From assembly GCA_937957775.1 (NCBI GenBank), contig CALFXV010000016.1, positions 1 to 22,667 of the forward strand: DNA of 22,667 nt, read 5' to 3'. Under the pieces are notes generated by a model. That model saw nothing but the letters and a program-made list of their open reading frames with translations, did no database searches and was not told where the DNA came from. Numbering within the stretch: position 1 is the stretch's first letter; every line of letters starts with the position of its first letter. The position numbers and the translations under genes are program-made. This DNA is from an uncultured Methylotenera sp. (GTDB lineage Bacteria > Pseudomonadota > Gammaproteobacteria > Burkholderiales > Methylophilaceae). This document shows, piece after piece, positions 10,036 to 17,236 of the stretch.

Positions 10036-11921
10036 GGCGTCGTTCCTTGATTGTTCGCGTCGGTTAAGCAGCCATCACGCTGCTGCAAGGTGCGGCTAAA
10101 ACGCTCGGCATTTTGAAAGCCGACGGTTTTTAGGCTAGGCATTTCTTGGCCGCGCCCATTAAAAAAGGCTATACCGGGTGGGCCGTATAAACCAAACCGT
10201 TTTAACAATGCGCGATCTGCATCAGAATTCGCCGTGACATCGGCTTGCAATAACACGGTGTCTTTTAACAGTTGCTGCACTTTCTTATCGCTAAAAGTAA
10301 ATTGTTCCAACTCCTTGCAAGCCACGCACCAGTCCGCATAAAAATCCAACATCACTGGCCGGCCTTGGCTGTTGGCCAACCTTGCCTCTAATTCGGCCAC
10401 GGTTTTGACGCGTTCGAAAACAAGGGCATGAGTTGATGCGATGTTGGATGCACTTTTGTTAAACAAACCATCAAGCGGTTGAGTCATTGATTTGGCGCCA
10501 GACAAGGCACCAACTAATAGTGCCACACCCAGCAATAGCAAAATAACCGCCACGCCTTTGCTCAACCTAGCAGCATGGCTGGCGTGCTCGGCTAGGCGAT
10601 CTAAGGCCTTGTGATAAACCGCTGTAATAATAAGCAAGATGGACCAAAGGCCTAACTGCCATGCCATGCTGAGTAAGGGGCTGATCAGCCATATGGCCAT
10701 GGCCAGCATCACTAGGCCAAAGAAATGGCGAACGCCGTTCATCCAGTCACCGGTTTTTGGCAACAAGCTGCCGGCAGAGGCGCCTATCAATAGCAGAGGC
10801 ACGCCCATGCCTAGCCCTAGCGCGAACAAGCCTAGGCCACCTAATAACACGTCGTGAGTTTGCCCTATGTAGATTAGTGCGCCGGCCAGTGGGGCGGCCA
10901 CACAAGGGCTGACGATTAGGGCCGATAAAGCGCCCATGACAAACACGCCGATAAAGCGACCGCCTTTTATTTTGTTGGTGGTCTGCAGCATTTGATCTTC
11001 AAAGCGCTGAGGCAGCTTTAATTCATATAGGCCAAACATGGAGCCAGCCAGCAATACAAACAACACGGCGGTGCTGCCTAAGACCCAGGGATTCTGCAAG
11101 GCCTGGCTGATTAAATTGCCAGTGAGGCCGGCAGCCACCCCGGCTAAAGCATAACTCAAGGCCATGCCCAATACATAGGCCAGCGATAAACTAAAGCCGT
11201 GCCATTTGGCCGCGGCATTGTTCACGCGGTGTTGGCCAACAATGATACTCGATAAAATCGGGATCATGGGCAACACACAAGGCGTCATGGACAACAACAG
11301 GCCGGCAAAAAAGAAGCCGGTTATGGTCAACCAAACTTGGCCGGATTTTAATAATTGCGTGCTGCTGTCGGTTTCATTGTTAAGGCTGGTCGGGGTGGCC
11401 GGTGCGCTTGGTGCGGCGGTGGCGATTGGATCAAAAGTCACGGTGAGGGTGTTTTTGATCGGGGCGTAGCATAAGCCTTTTTCGCTGCAACCTTGGTAGC
11501 TGGCAAGCAGCGTAAGCTTTTCAGTGGGCGCGCTGAGCTTTAGGCTGGCTTGAAAATCACGGTGATAGACTTCTTGTTTGCCAAAGTTAGCGTCTTCTTT
11601 GATTTCTCCAGCAGGCAATTGAATGTCGGTTAATGTAATGTTGTTTGGGGAAAGCACGCTAAATTGGATGCGCTCGCGGTACAAATAATGGCCAGGCGCA
11701 ATGCTAAAATGCGCTTGCACGGTTTGTTTATCCAGCGGGTTTAATTGCAGTTGAAATGCCACTTCAGGGGCTAACACGGGGTCGCTATTGCTGCTAAATA
11801 AATTAGTTAATCCACTGCTGTTTGCGGCAAACACCGGGTTAAAAAAGCCGCAAGAAAAAATCAGCGCGGCCAATGCGGCGATGCTGAAATTAGATAGACA
11901 GTGCAACAATAATTTTTTCAC
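10029..11921 (-). CDS. dsbD: Thiol:disulfide interchange protein DsbD
   Basis: Inner-membrane protein that carries electrons from cytoplasmic thioredoxin to periplasmic reductases. The product has 630 residues (E. coli 565). A signal peptide (MKKLLLHCLS... to about A32) precedes the alpha domain with C145/C151 (CSEKGLC). Eight predicted membrane segments follow, with the redox pair C215 (SMTPCVLP) and C340 (SPCVAAPL). The C-terminal thioredoxin-like gamma domain has WCVAC, C532/C535. All three cysteine pairs are intact, so the relay should work. The start is GTG at 11921; it gives a proper signal peptide and no in-frame ATG is better placed. A TATAAT lies on the minus strand at 11982-11977. 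The C terminus extends past the gamma domain and ends in an extra Cys. It is transcribed divergently from fxsA and ahead of the TlpA gene. Confidence 0.94.
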   Translation of the reverse strand: MKKLLLHCLSNFSIAALAALIFSCGFFNPVFAANSSGLTNLFSSNSDPVLAPEVAFQLQLNPLDKQTVQAHFSIAPGHYLYRERIQFSVLSPNNITLTDIQLPAGEIKEDANFGKQEVYHRDFQASLKLSAPTEKLTLLASYQGCSEKGLCYAPIKNTLTVTFDPIATAAPSAPATPTSLNNETDSSTQLLKSGQVWLTITGFFFAGLLLSMTPCVLPMIPILSSIIVGQHRVNNAAAKWHGFSLSLAYVLGMALSYALAGVAAGLTGNLISQALQNPWVLGSTAVLFVLLAGSMFGLYELKLPQRFEDQMLQTTNKIKGGRFIGVFVMGALSALIVSPCVAAPLAGALIYIGQTHDVLLGGLGLFALGLGMGVPLLLIGASAGSLLPKTGDWMNGVRHFFGLVMLAMAIWLISPLLSMAWQLGLWSILLIITAVYHKALDRLAEHASHAARLSKGVAVILLLLGVALLVGALSGAKSMTQPLDGLFNKSASNIASTHALVFERVKTVAELEARLANSQGRPVMLDFYADWCVACKELEQFTFSDKKVQQLLKDTVLLQADVTANSDADRALLKRFGLYGPPGIAFFNGRGQEMPSLKTVGFQNAERFSRTLQQRDGCLTDANNQGTTPC

Positions 11922-12023
11922 GTAGCGGTGTTTCCATGGAAAATAGTTTTAACAAATGGCATGCTGGGTACTTGTCATTATAGAATACCGGCACCACAAA
12001 AGACCAAGTGCCTGTTATTAAGA

Positions 12024-12047
12024 CCAGCTCAATTTTATTGAGCCTGG
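12024..12047. other. Hairpin/dyad between dsbD and fxsA
   Basis: Arms GCTCAAT (12027-12033) and ATTGAGC (12037-12043) with a TTT centre, extended by CCA/TGG past one bulged base. It lies in the divergent dsbD-fxsA spacer, about 50 bp before the fxsA start. There is no T-run, so it is not a terminator. It may be an operator or a 5' UTR structure; its role is unknown. Confidence 0.35.
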
Positions 12048-12100
12048 CATTTGATAGGCTAGGGTTATCATACGTTCCATTGTTTAAGGTAGTTAAGCGC

Positions 12101-12496
12101 ATGCGCATTATTTTTTTCTTGGCCATACTGGCTTTTCCAGTGGCTGAAATTTGGATTTTGATGGATTTGGCCGAGCAATACGGTGGCTGGCTCATCCTCT
12201 ATTTACTGGTCATTACCCTGCTAGGCCTGCGGCTTATTCGCGATGAAAAACAGTCGTTTTCTGGGCGCATGATGCATCACTTAAGCGCGGGCGGCAATCC
12301 AATTAAAGCCTTGTTCGGCAGTGCACGCAATATTATGGCCGGCGTGTTGTTGATTATCCCTGGCATCATGACCGACATCCTGGCCGCCATTCTGTTATTG
12401 ATCCCGGTTAATGCCACGGCGCAAGCGCGGCCTAATCAGCAGGCCAGTGCCGCCAATGACGACGTCATCGAAGGCGAATTTCATAGAGAAGATTAA
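12101..12496 (+). CDS. fxsA: FxsA-family membrane protein
   Basis: A 131-residue inner-membrane protein beginning MRIIFFLAILAFPVAEIWIL, as FxsA proteins do. It has a second helix in GGWLILYLLVITLLG, the conserved loop with RDEKQSFSGRMM, a helix in MAGVLLIIPGIMTDILAAILLLIP, and a polar tail rich in Ala/Gln/Asp/Glu that ends GEFHRED. Known: E. coli FxsA, when overproduced, relieves phage T7 exclusion by the F plasmid; its normal role is unknown. An in-frame start at 12008 would add 31 hydrophilic residues before the first membrane helix and is unlikely. ATG 12101 has AAGGT about 11 nt upstream. It is followed after only 3 nt by the reductase gene, so they are co-transcribed. Confidence 0.85.
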   Translation: MRIIFFLAILAFPVAEIWILMDLAEQYGGWLILYLLVITLLGLRLIRDEKQSFSGRMMHHLSAGGNPIKALFGSARNIMAGVLLIIPGIMTDILAAILLLIPVNATAQARPNQQASAANDDVIEGEFHRED

Positions 12497-12499
12497 GGC

Positions 12500-13534
12500 A
12501 TGACTTACCAAATTAGCATACCCGCTAGCGGCCACCAATTTAACGCCAAAGCCTCAAACAACTTACTTGAGTCGGCCATCGCCGCCGGCGTTAACCTGCC
12601 TTACGGTTGCCGCAATGGCACGTGCGGCAGTTGCAAAGGCGATATCCTCAGCGGTTCCGTGCACCACGAAGATTATGCCGCTGGCGCATTGACGGAGGCC
12701 GAACTGGCTGCGGGCAAAGCTTTGTTTTGCTGCGCCTACCCCTTGTCAGATTTGACTTTGGCTTGCCGTGAAATACGGGCGGACATTATCCCGCCACGCA
12801 TATTGCCGGCGCGGGTAGAGCGTAAAGAACAGCTGGCGCCGGATGTCATGGCTTTGTTTTTAAAATTACCCAGCGGCGAGCAATTAAAATTCATGGCTGG
12901 CCAATACCTGGAAATCATATTAAAAGACGGCAAGCGCCGCGCCTTTTCATTGGCCAATGCACCGCATGCCAACGGCCTATTGGAACTGCATTTGCGCTTA
13001 ATCCCCGGCGGTCAGTTTACCGAATACGTTTTTAATGACATGCCGGAAAAAGCCATATTGCGCATAGAAGCGCCATTCGGCAGTTTCTTTTTGCGAGAAG
13101 ATTCCAGCAAGCCCATCATCATGGTGGCAGGCGGCACCGGCTTTGCGCCGATTAAGGGCATCATAGAGCACATGCTGCATAACAACATCATGCGCCCGAT
13201 TAGCTTGTATTGGGGTGCCCATGCGCAGCAAGATTTGTATATGACGGCGTTGGCCCAAGCCTGGGCGGCAGCGCACGATCACATTCATTTCATTCCAGTT
13301 TTATCCAACCCACTGGCAACGGATAACTGGCAAGGCCGCACCGGCTTTGTCCACCAAGCAGTGTTGGATGATTTTGCCCAAACTGGCCTCGCCGACTACG
13401 AAGTCTATTGTTGCGGTGCGCCAGCCATGGTGGAAGTGGCGCATGCCGACTTTGTTGCGGCCGGTTTAAGCGACGATGCCTTTTTCTCCGATGCTTTCAA
13501 TTACGCTAAACCAAACCCTACGCCTACAAGCTAA
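12500..13534 (+). CDS. 2Fe-2S ferredoxin / FAD / NAD(P)H oxidoreductase (AscD-like, partner unknown)
   Basis: A 344-residue single-chain electron-transfer reductase. Residues 1-90 are a plant-type ferredoxin domain with cluster cysteines C37, C42 and C45 (GCRNGTCGSC) and a CC pair at 77-78 that supplies the fourth ligand. An FNR-type FAD domain follows (RAFSLANAP as the RxxS flavin motif, then GGQFTEYVF), and an NAD(P)-binding domain with GGTGFAPIKGI and YCCGAPAMV. This layout matches CDP-6-deoxy-glucoseen reductases (AscD) and the reductases of aromatic-ring oxygenases and methane/phenol monooxygenases. Homologues are often annotated AscD, but no deoxysugar or oxygenase genes are nearby, so the electron acceptor is unknown. 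Co-transcribed with fxsA. Confidence 0.85.
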   Translation: MTYQISIPASGHQFNAKASNNLLESAIAAGVNLPYGCRNGTCGSCKGDILSGSVHHEDYAAGALTEAELAAGKALFCCAYPLSDLTLACREIRADIIPPRILPARVERKEQLAPDVMALFLKLPSGEQLKFMAGQYLEIILKDGKRRAFSLANAPHANGLLELHLRLIPGGQFTEYVFNDMPEKAILRIEAPFGSFFLREDSSKPIIMVAGGTGFAPIKGIIEHMLHNNIMRPISLYWGAHAQQDLYMTALAQAWAAAHDHIHFIPVLSNPLATDNWQGRTGFVHQAVLDDFAQTGLADYEVYCCGAPAMVEVAHADFVAAGLSDDAFFSDAFNYAKPNPTPTS

Positions 13535-13548
13535 TCAAGCTTTATCTG

Positions 13549-13563
13549 GCCTTAGGCTAAGGC
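13549..13563. promoter_or_regulatory. 15-bp perfect dyad upstream of the cytochrome cluster
   Basis: GCCTTAG-G-CTAAGGC, seven-base arms around one base, 15 bp after the reductase stop and about 75 bp before the cytochrome b561 start. It has no T-run. It may be a regulator site or a 3' hairpin of the preceding transcript. Confidence 0.35.
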
Positions 13564-13574
13564 GCTCACGCTTG

Positions 13575-13606
13575 TTAAGGTTGCCTTAAGAAAGCCCAAC
13601 TATTAT
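13575..13606 (+). promoter_or_regulatory. Candidate promoter with PmrA/QseB-like direct-repeat operator
   Basis: Two TTAAG half-sites at 13575-13579 and 13586-13590 are 11 bp apart (GTTAAG-N5-CTTAAG), the form bound by PmrA/QseB-class OmpR-family regulators. The repeat overlaps where a -35 would be for the TATTAT at 13601-13606, and no good TTGACA-like -35 is present, as expected for an activator-dependent promoter. The regulator encoded downstream (15215-15877) belongs to that class. The binding is inferred, not shown. Confidence 0.5.
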
Positions 13607-13637
13607 TTGCTTACACCCTTTATTAAAGGAGCAAATA

Positions 13638-14279
13638 ATGGAAAAGATCACTTACCAAAGACAGAAAGTTTACGATCCGGCGTTACGCCTCATTCACCTA
13701 TGGAATGGCTTGGCCATTCTATTTCTCATGACCACTATCTGGTTGTCCGACCTGTTTGATAAAGGCGGCAGTGAAACCGCTTTATGGCAACTGCACATCT
13801 ACCTTGGCTATGCCTTGGTGCTGGGCATCGTCGCGCGACTCGCCTGGGGATTAGTCGGTCCGCGTCACGCTAGATTTTCCGATATGTGGCACCCGGCCGC
13901 CTGGTGGCAAGCCGTTCGGCATGGTAATTTCAAGGCCAAACCGCGCTTTGGTCACCATAGTTTAGCCAGTGCCGCCTATTTACTCGTTTACCTTTTATTG
14001 ATCGTCATGGCCATTACCGGTTTAGGTCTGGCCGCTATCGAACAAAGCACCGGCCCTTTTAATGTTTGGTTCGGCGACATGGCTTGGCTGGAAGACGCCT
14101 TTGAAGAGCCGCATCAAATTATTTATTACCTATTAATGGGTTTTGTCTTGCTGCACATTGCCGCACTGATATGGCATGAATACAAAGATAAAACGCCACT
14201 CGCGCAATCCATGGTGACCGGCTACCAATACGAAGTGGACGACAAGGGCCAAGTTAGTTCAGGAGACCATCATGCGTAA
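13638..14279 (+). CDS. Cytochrome b561-family membrane cytochrome (SHP/DHC partner)
   Basis: A 213-residue four-helix b-type cytochrome of the Ni-hydrogenase/b561 family (PF01292-like). Membrane segments fall at about 20-37, 53-70, 110-132 and 160-178. Haem-ligand histidines can be placed in DPALRLIHLWNGLA, QLHIYLGYALV, and LLHIAALIWHEYKDKTPLAQSM, which is the typical end of the family. Known: such proteins carry electrons between the quinone pool and periplasmic c-type cytochromes. Neighbouring SHP and diheme cytochrome genes, overlapped or spaced by a few bases (8-nt overlap with the next gene), indicate one operon. A strong AAAGGAG (13625-13631) precedes the ATG. It probably delivers electrons from quinol to the diheme cytochrome. 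Confidence 0.9.
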   Translation: MEKITYQRQKVYDPALRLIHLWNGLAILFLMTTIWLSDLFDKGGSETALWQLHIYLGYALVLGIVARLAWGLVGPRHARFSDMWHPAAWWQAVRHGNFKAKPRFGHHSLASAAYLLVYLLLIVMAITGLGLAAIEQSTGPFNVWFGDMAWLEDAFEEPHQIIYYLLMGFVLLHIAALIWHEYKDKTPLAQSMVTGYQYEVDDKGQVSSGDHHA

Positions 14280-14679
14280 TGCTTACTTATTTTTGGCTTT
14301 GTTTTTCAGTCAGCAAGCGGTGGCGGAATCGGCCAGCACTTTACTTAAAAAGTACGAGCTGCTAGCCAAGCAGGAAAACTCGGCTTTCGTCGGGTTTGCT
14401 GTCGATAAAGGCGAGCGTTTCTTTCACGCCGAGCGTTTGCACAGTGACGGTAAAAAAGTCAGTTGTGCCACTTGCCATACCGCCGACCCGCGCAACCAAG
14501 GAAAAACCCGCGCCAATAAGGTGATTGAGGCAATGGCGATTAGCGTCAACCCTCAGCGTTTTAGCGACGAAGCCAAGGTGGAAAAATGGTTTGGACGCAA
14601 TTGCAAAGACGTGTTGGAGCGCGCTTGCACGGCACAAGAAAAAGGCGATTTCATTGCCTATTTATTGAGTATTAAATAA
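14272..14679 (+). CDS. SHP-type (DUF1924) monoheme cytochrome c, probable Asn-ligated ligand-binding haem
   Basis: A 135-residue exported cytochrome c. The signal peptide ends about at A18 (QQAVA). The haem site is C65-A-T-C68-H69. The C-terminal part (VNPQRFSDEAKVEKWFGRN, C111, C119, then KGDFIAYLLS) matches the family of R. sphaeroides SHP and Methylophilus cytochrome c''. Known: in SHP the sixth ligand is Asn next to a disulfide Cys and leaves on reduction so that O2 or NO binds; in cytochrome c'' that residue is His. Here it is N110 next to C111, with C119 the likely disulfide partner, so I assign the SHP type. It overlaps the b561 gene by 8 nt and is followed by the diheme cytochrome. 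Its physiological ligand is not known. Confidence 0.88.
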   Translation: MRNAYLFLALFFSQQAVAESASTLLKKYELLAKQENSAFVGFAVDKGERFFHAERLHSDGKKVSCATCHTADPRNQGKTRANKVIEAMAISVNPQRFSDEAKVEKWFGRNCKDVLERACTAQEKGDFIAYLLSIK

Positions 14680-14689
14680 GGACAAAACC

Positions 14690-15205
14690 ATGAAAAAATG
14701 GCTGCAATTTTTAGTGTTAATCACCAGCATCAGCGCCACCAGCGCCTTACTAGCCAGCGGTGGATTCAGTGACAATAGCAAGCAAGCCATGCCGGCGGTG
14801 GCCAATGCCAAATGGAAAACCGAGTGCAGTGGTTGCCACATGCTCTATCACCCTGGCTTATTGCCGGAGCGATCCTGGAACAAAATGATGGCCGGTTTGG
14901 ATAAACACTTTGGCGAAAATGCCAGCTTAGACGACGCTAGCCGCGATGAGATAGCACGATTCTTGGCATTAAACAGCGCGGACAAACAAGATAACCGTCG
15001 CTCCAATCGCATCAATCAGTCCATACCGGCCGGCGCCACGCCATTGCGCATTTCGGAGACGCGTTATTTCACCAGCAAGCACGATGAGATTGCCGCGAGC
15101 ACCTTCAAACGCAAGAGCATAGGCAGTGCAGCCAACTGCGTGGCCTGCCATCAGGCTGCAGAAAAAGGCGATTTTTCTGAGTCGCAGATCAGGATTCCAC
15201 GTTAA
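14690..15205 (+). CDS. Diheme cytochrome c (DHC family)
   Basis: A 171-residue periplasmic cytochrome with an N-terminal signal peptide (MKKWLQFLVLITSISATSALLA, cut near residue 22-24) and two CXXCH haem sites, C46-C49-H50 (CSGCH) and C150-C153-H154 (CVACH), one near each end as in the DHC family (PF09626). Between them are RSWNKMMAGLDKHFGENASL, conserved in the family, and an Arg/Asn-rich linker. Known: in Rhodobacter and Shewanella DHC is the electron donor to SHP. Here it lies 10 bp after the SHP gene, with AAGGA just before the ATG, so the b561 to DHC to SHP order of electron flow is plausible. It is followed after 9 bp by the response regulator. Confidence 0.9.
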   Translation: MKKWLQFLVLITSISATSALLASGGFSDNSKQAMPAVANAKWKTECSGCHMLYHPGLLPERSWNKMMAGLDKHFGENASLDDASRDEIARFLALNSADKQDNRRSNRINQSIPAGATPLRISETRYFTSKHDEIAASTFKRKSIGSAANCVACHQAAEKGDFSESQIRIPR

Positions 15206-15214
15206 TATAAGCAG

Positions 15215-15877
15215 ATGAAACTCTTATTGGTGGAAGACGACGCGCTGCTAGGCGACGGCGTGCGGGCCGGCCTTAAACAAGCTGGCTTTGCCGTTGATTG
15301 GGTGCAAGATGGCTTGGCAGCGAAAGTGGCCTTGGACAGCGAAGAGTACGACTTGCTGGTTCTGGACCTAGGTTTGCCGAAATTAAGTGGCATGGACTTG
15401 CTTAAATCGGTGCGCGCCAAACGCGCCAGTCTGCCGGTCTTAATCCTAACCGCCCACGATACCGTGGCCGACCGGGTGGCCGGTTTGAATGCCGGCGCCG
15501 ACGATTATTTGGTTAAGCCCTTTGATTTAGACGAATTGATTGCCCGATTAAATGCATTATTGCGGCGCAGTGCTGGCCAAGTCGAATTGACTTTGCAACA
15601 CGGCGCCATCGAATTAACGCCAGCCAGCCATCAGGTGCGCCTAGCCGGCACAGATGTCAGCATGTCAGCACGCGAATTCTCTTTGTTGCACACGCTTTTA
15701 TTGCATGCCGGTCGCGTCCACAGCCGCGAGCAATTGGAACAAACCCTGTATGGCTGGGGCGAAGAAGTTGAGAGCAATGCCATAGAAGTGCACGTCCACC
15801 ACTTGCGTAAGAAATTGGGCAACGACTTAATACGCACGCTACGCGGGGTCGGCTACGTTATTGATAAGGTCGCTTAA
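15215..15877 (+). CDS. OmpR-family response regulator, QseB/PmrA-like
   Basis: A 220-residue DNA-binding response regulator. The receiver domain (1-115) has acidic pair E7/D8/D9, phosphoacceptor D51 in LVLDLGLP, T79 and K101 (LVKPF). The winged-helix effector domain (about 125-218) has SAREFSLLHTLLLHAGRVHSRE and SNAIEVHVHHLRKKLG, ending RTLRGVGYVIDKV. These segments resemble QseB/PmrA/TctD regulators. It is only 9 bp behind the diheme cytochrome gene and 5 bp before its kinase, so cytochromes and regulators share a transcript and the regulator probably controls that operon through the TTAAG repeat near 13575. Targets elsewhere cannot be excluded. Confidence 0.92.
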   Translation: MKLLLVEDDALLGDGVRAGLKQAGFAVDWVQDGLAAKVALDSEEYDLLVLDLGLPKLSGMDLLKSVRAKRASLPVLILTAHDTVADRVAGLNAGADDYLVKPFDLDELIARLNALLRRSAGQVELTLQHGAIELTPASHQVRLAGTDVSMSAREFSLLHTLLLHAGRVHSREQLEQTLYGWGEEVESNAIEVHVHHLRKKLGNDLIRTLRGVGYVIDKVA

Positions 15878-15882
15878 AGCCC

Positions 15883-17217
15883 ATGCATTCATTACGATTA
15901 CGCTTGTTGGTATTGCTAAGCTTGGTGTTAGGCTTTGCCTGGTTGGCCGCGGCATGGTTTACCCACTTGGAGTCGCGCGAAGAAATAAACCGCCTGTTTG
16001 ATGCCCAGCTGTCGCAATCCGCTCAAGTCTTATTGGCCACCACGCGCCATGATATACAAGAGCGTGTCGAGCACGGCGAAGAAGGTGTGGCCGTTCATGA
16101 ATACGAACAAAAGCTGATGTTCCAAATTTGGGATAAAAACAAACTTTTACTTCGATCGGCGGCGGCCCCGGATTCCCCTATTAGCAAAGCAAAAGCCGGC
16201 TACAGTGAAACGCTATTGAGTGGTCAACCGTGGCGCGTTTTGACGCGTTGGGATGCGCGTCAAGCATTCATGATACAAGTGGCTGAGCCCATGGCCGGCC
16301 GGGAAAGCTTGGCGCAACACATTACCTTTAAATTATTGCTGCCCACTTTCATCGTCTTGCCCGTTCTACTTTTGCTGCTTTGGCTATGCATAGGCGCAGG
16401 CTTAAAGCCTTTGCAAACCCTTAAAAAAGAAATCACGCAGCGCACCCCCAATCATTTGCATGCCGTGGCCATGGCCGGCGTGCCAGAGGAAGTGTCGCCA
16501 TTGGTAGGTGCATTGAACGATTTATTTGGGCGTTTGGAGCAAGCCTTCAACAGTGAACGTCGCTTTACTGCCGACGCCGCCCACGAATTACGCACGCCCT
16601 TGGCTGCCCTAAAAATTCAGGCGCAAGTGGCCTTAAGGTCGACAGACCAAGCAGAGCGGCAAGCCGCGCTAGACAATGTATTGCGTGGGGTAGATAGAGC
16701 GACCAGGCTGGTCGAACAGTTGCTGATTTTGGCGCGCGTCGATCCTGAAACGGCGGCCGCTCATTACCAAGCGCTTAATCTGCATGAGCTGGCCGCTAAC
16801 GCCATCAAAGACGTGGCGCAGATGGCGCATGCCAAGCAGATTGAATTATCACTGGAAGGGGCGCCGACTTGCTTGGTGCTTGGCGATGCCATGCAATTGG
16901 CCCTGTTGCTTCGTAATTTGTTGGATAACGCCATACGTTACAGCCCGGTAGGTGGCCAAGTCAGCGTCACCTTGCATCAAGGTCCGGGCGTGGCATTGCA
17001 AGTGCGTGACAGCGGCCCTGGCATACCAGCCAATGAGCGAGAGCAGGTGCTGCAACGTTTTTACCGCATCAGCGGCAGCGGCGAGGAAGGCAGTGGCTTG
17101 GGTTTATCCATCGTTCAACGCATCGCCACATTGCACGGCGCGCAATTGCGTCTAGCCGACAACGAGCAAGGTCAGGGCTTATTAGTTTGCGTCAATTGGC
17201 CCGCCGTTCAATCTTAA
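15883..17217 (+). CDS. QseC-like two-component sensor histidine kinase
   Basis: A 444-residue membrane kinase. A first membrane helix (7-27), a periplasmic sensor region of about 120 residues (28-147, QseC-type with EEGVAVHEYEQKLMFQIWD), a second helix (149-170) and a HAMP-like linker are followed by the dimerisation/phosphoacceptor helix with H234 in DAAHELRTPLAALKIQ. The ATPase domain has the N box with N349 (LLRNLLDNAIRYSP), G1 (RDSGPGIP) and G2 (GSGLGLSIVQR). All catalytic motifs are intact. The signal is unknown. As the last gene of the b561-SHP-DHC operon, it may monitor the redox or ligand state of these cytochromes; that is inference from linkage only. Confidence 0.92.
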   Translation: MHSLRLRLLVLLSLVLGFAWLAAAWFTHLESREEINRLFDAQLSQSAQVLLATTRHDIQERVEHGEEGVAVHEYEQKLMFQIWDKNKLLLRSAAAPDSPISKAKAGYSETLLSGQPWRVLTRWDARQAFMIQVAEPMAGRESLAQHITFKLLLPTFIVLPVLLLLLWLCIGAGLKPLQTLKKEITQRTPNHLHAVAMAGVPEEVSPLVGALNDLFGRLEQAFNSERRFTADAAHELRTPLAALKIQAQVALRSTDQAERQAALDNVLRGVDRATRLVEQLLILARVDPETAAAHYQALNLHELAANAIKDVAQMAHAKQIELSLEGAPTCLVLGDAMQLALLLRNLLDNAIRYSPVGGQVSVTLHQGPGVALQVRDSGPGIPANEREQVLQRFYRISGSGEEGSGLGLSIVQRIATLHGAQLRLADNEQGQGLLVCVNWPAVQS

Positions 17218-17236
17218 GGTTTGAATTAGGCCTTAA
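17214..17236. terminator. Possible weak bidirectional terminator between convergent genes
   Basis: Arms TTAAGG (17214-17219) and CCTTAA (17231-17236) around an 11-nt loop lie where the sensor kinase and the CDF transporter converge, overlapping both stop codons. The stem is short and has no strong T-run, so the call is weak. Confidence 0.3.

Noticed and set aside
12008..12100. Longer start for FxsA at 12008
   Set aside because: It would add 31 non-hydrophobic residues before the typical MRxxFFL start and runs through a hairpin in the spacer; ATG 12101 has a Shine-Dalgarno-like AAGGT.
11890..12195. Minus-strand 101-codon reading frame across the dsbD-fxsA spacer
   Set aside because: It overlaps the starts of both divergent genes, has no recognisable domain and looks like a chance frame.
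12500..13534. Dedicated CDP-6-deoxysugar (ascarylose) pathway enzyme
   Set aside because: No dehydrase, epimerase or nucleotidyltransferase genes are adjacent; domain architecture alone does not define the substrate.
14272..14679. Assignment as cytochrome c'' (bis-His)
   Set aside because: The distal His of cytochrome c'' is replaced by Asn, so the SHP type fits better.
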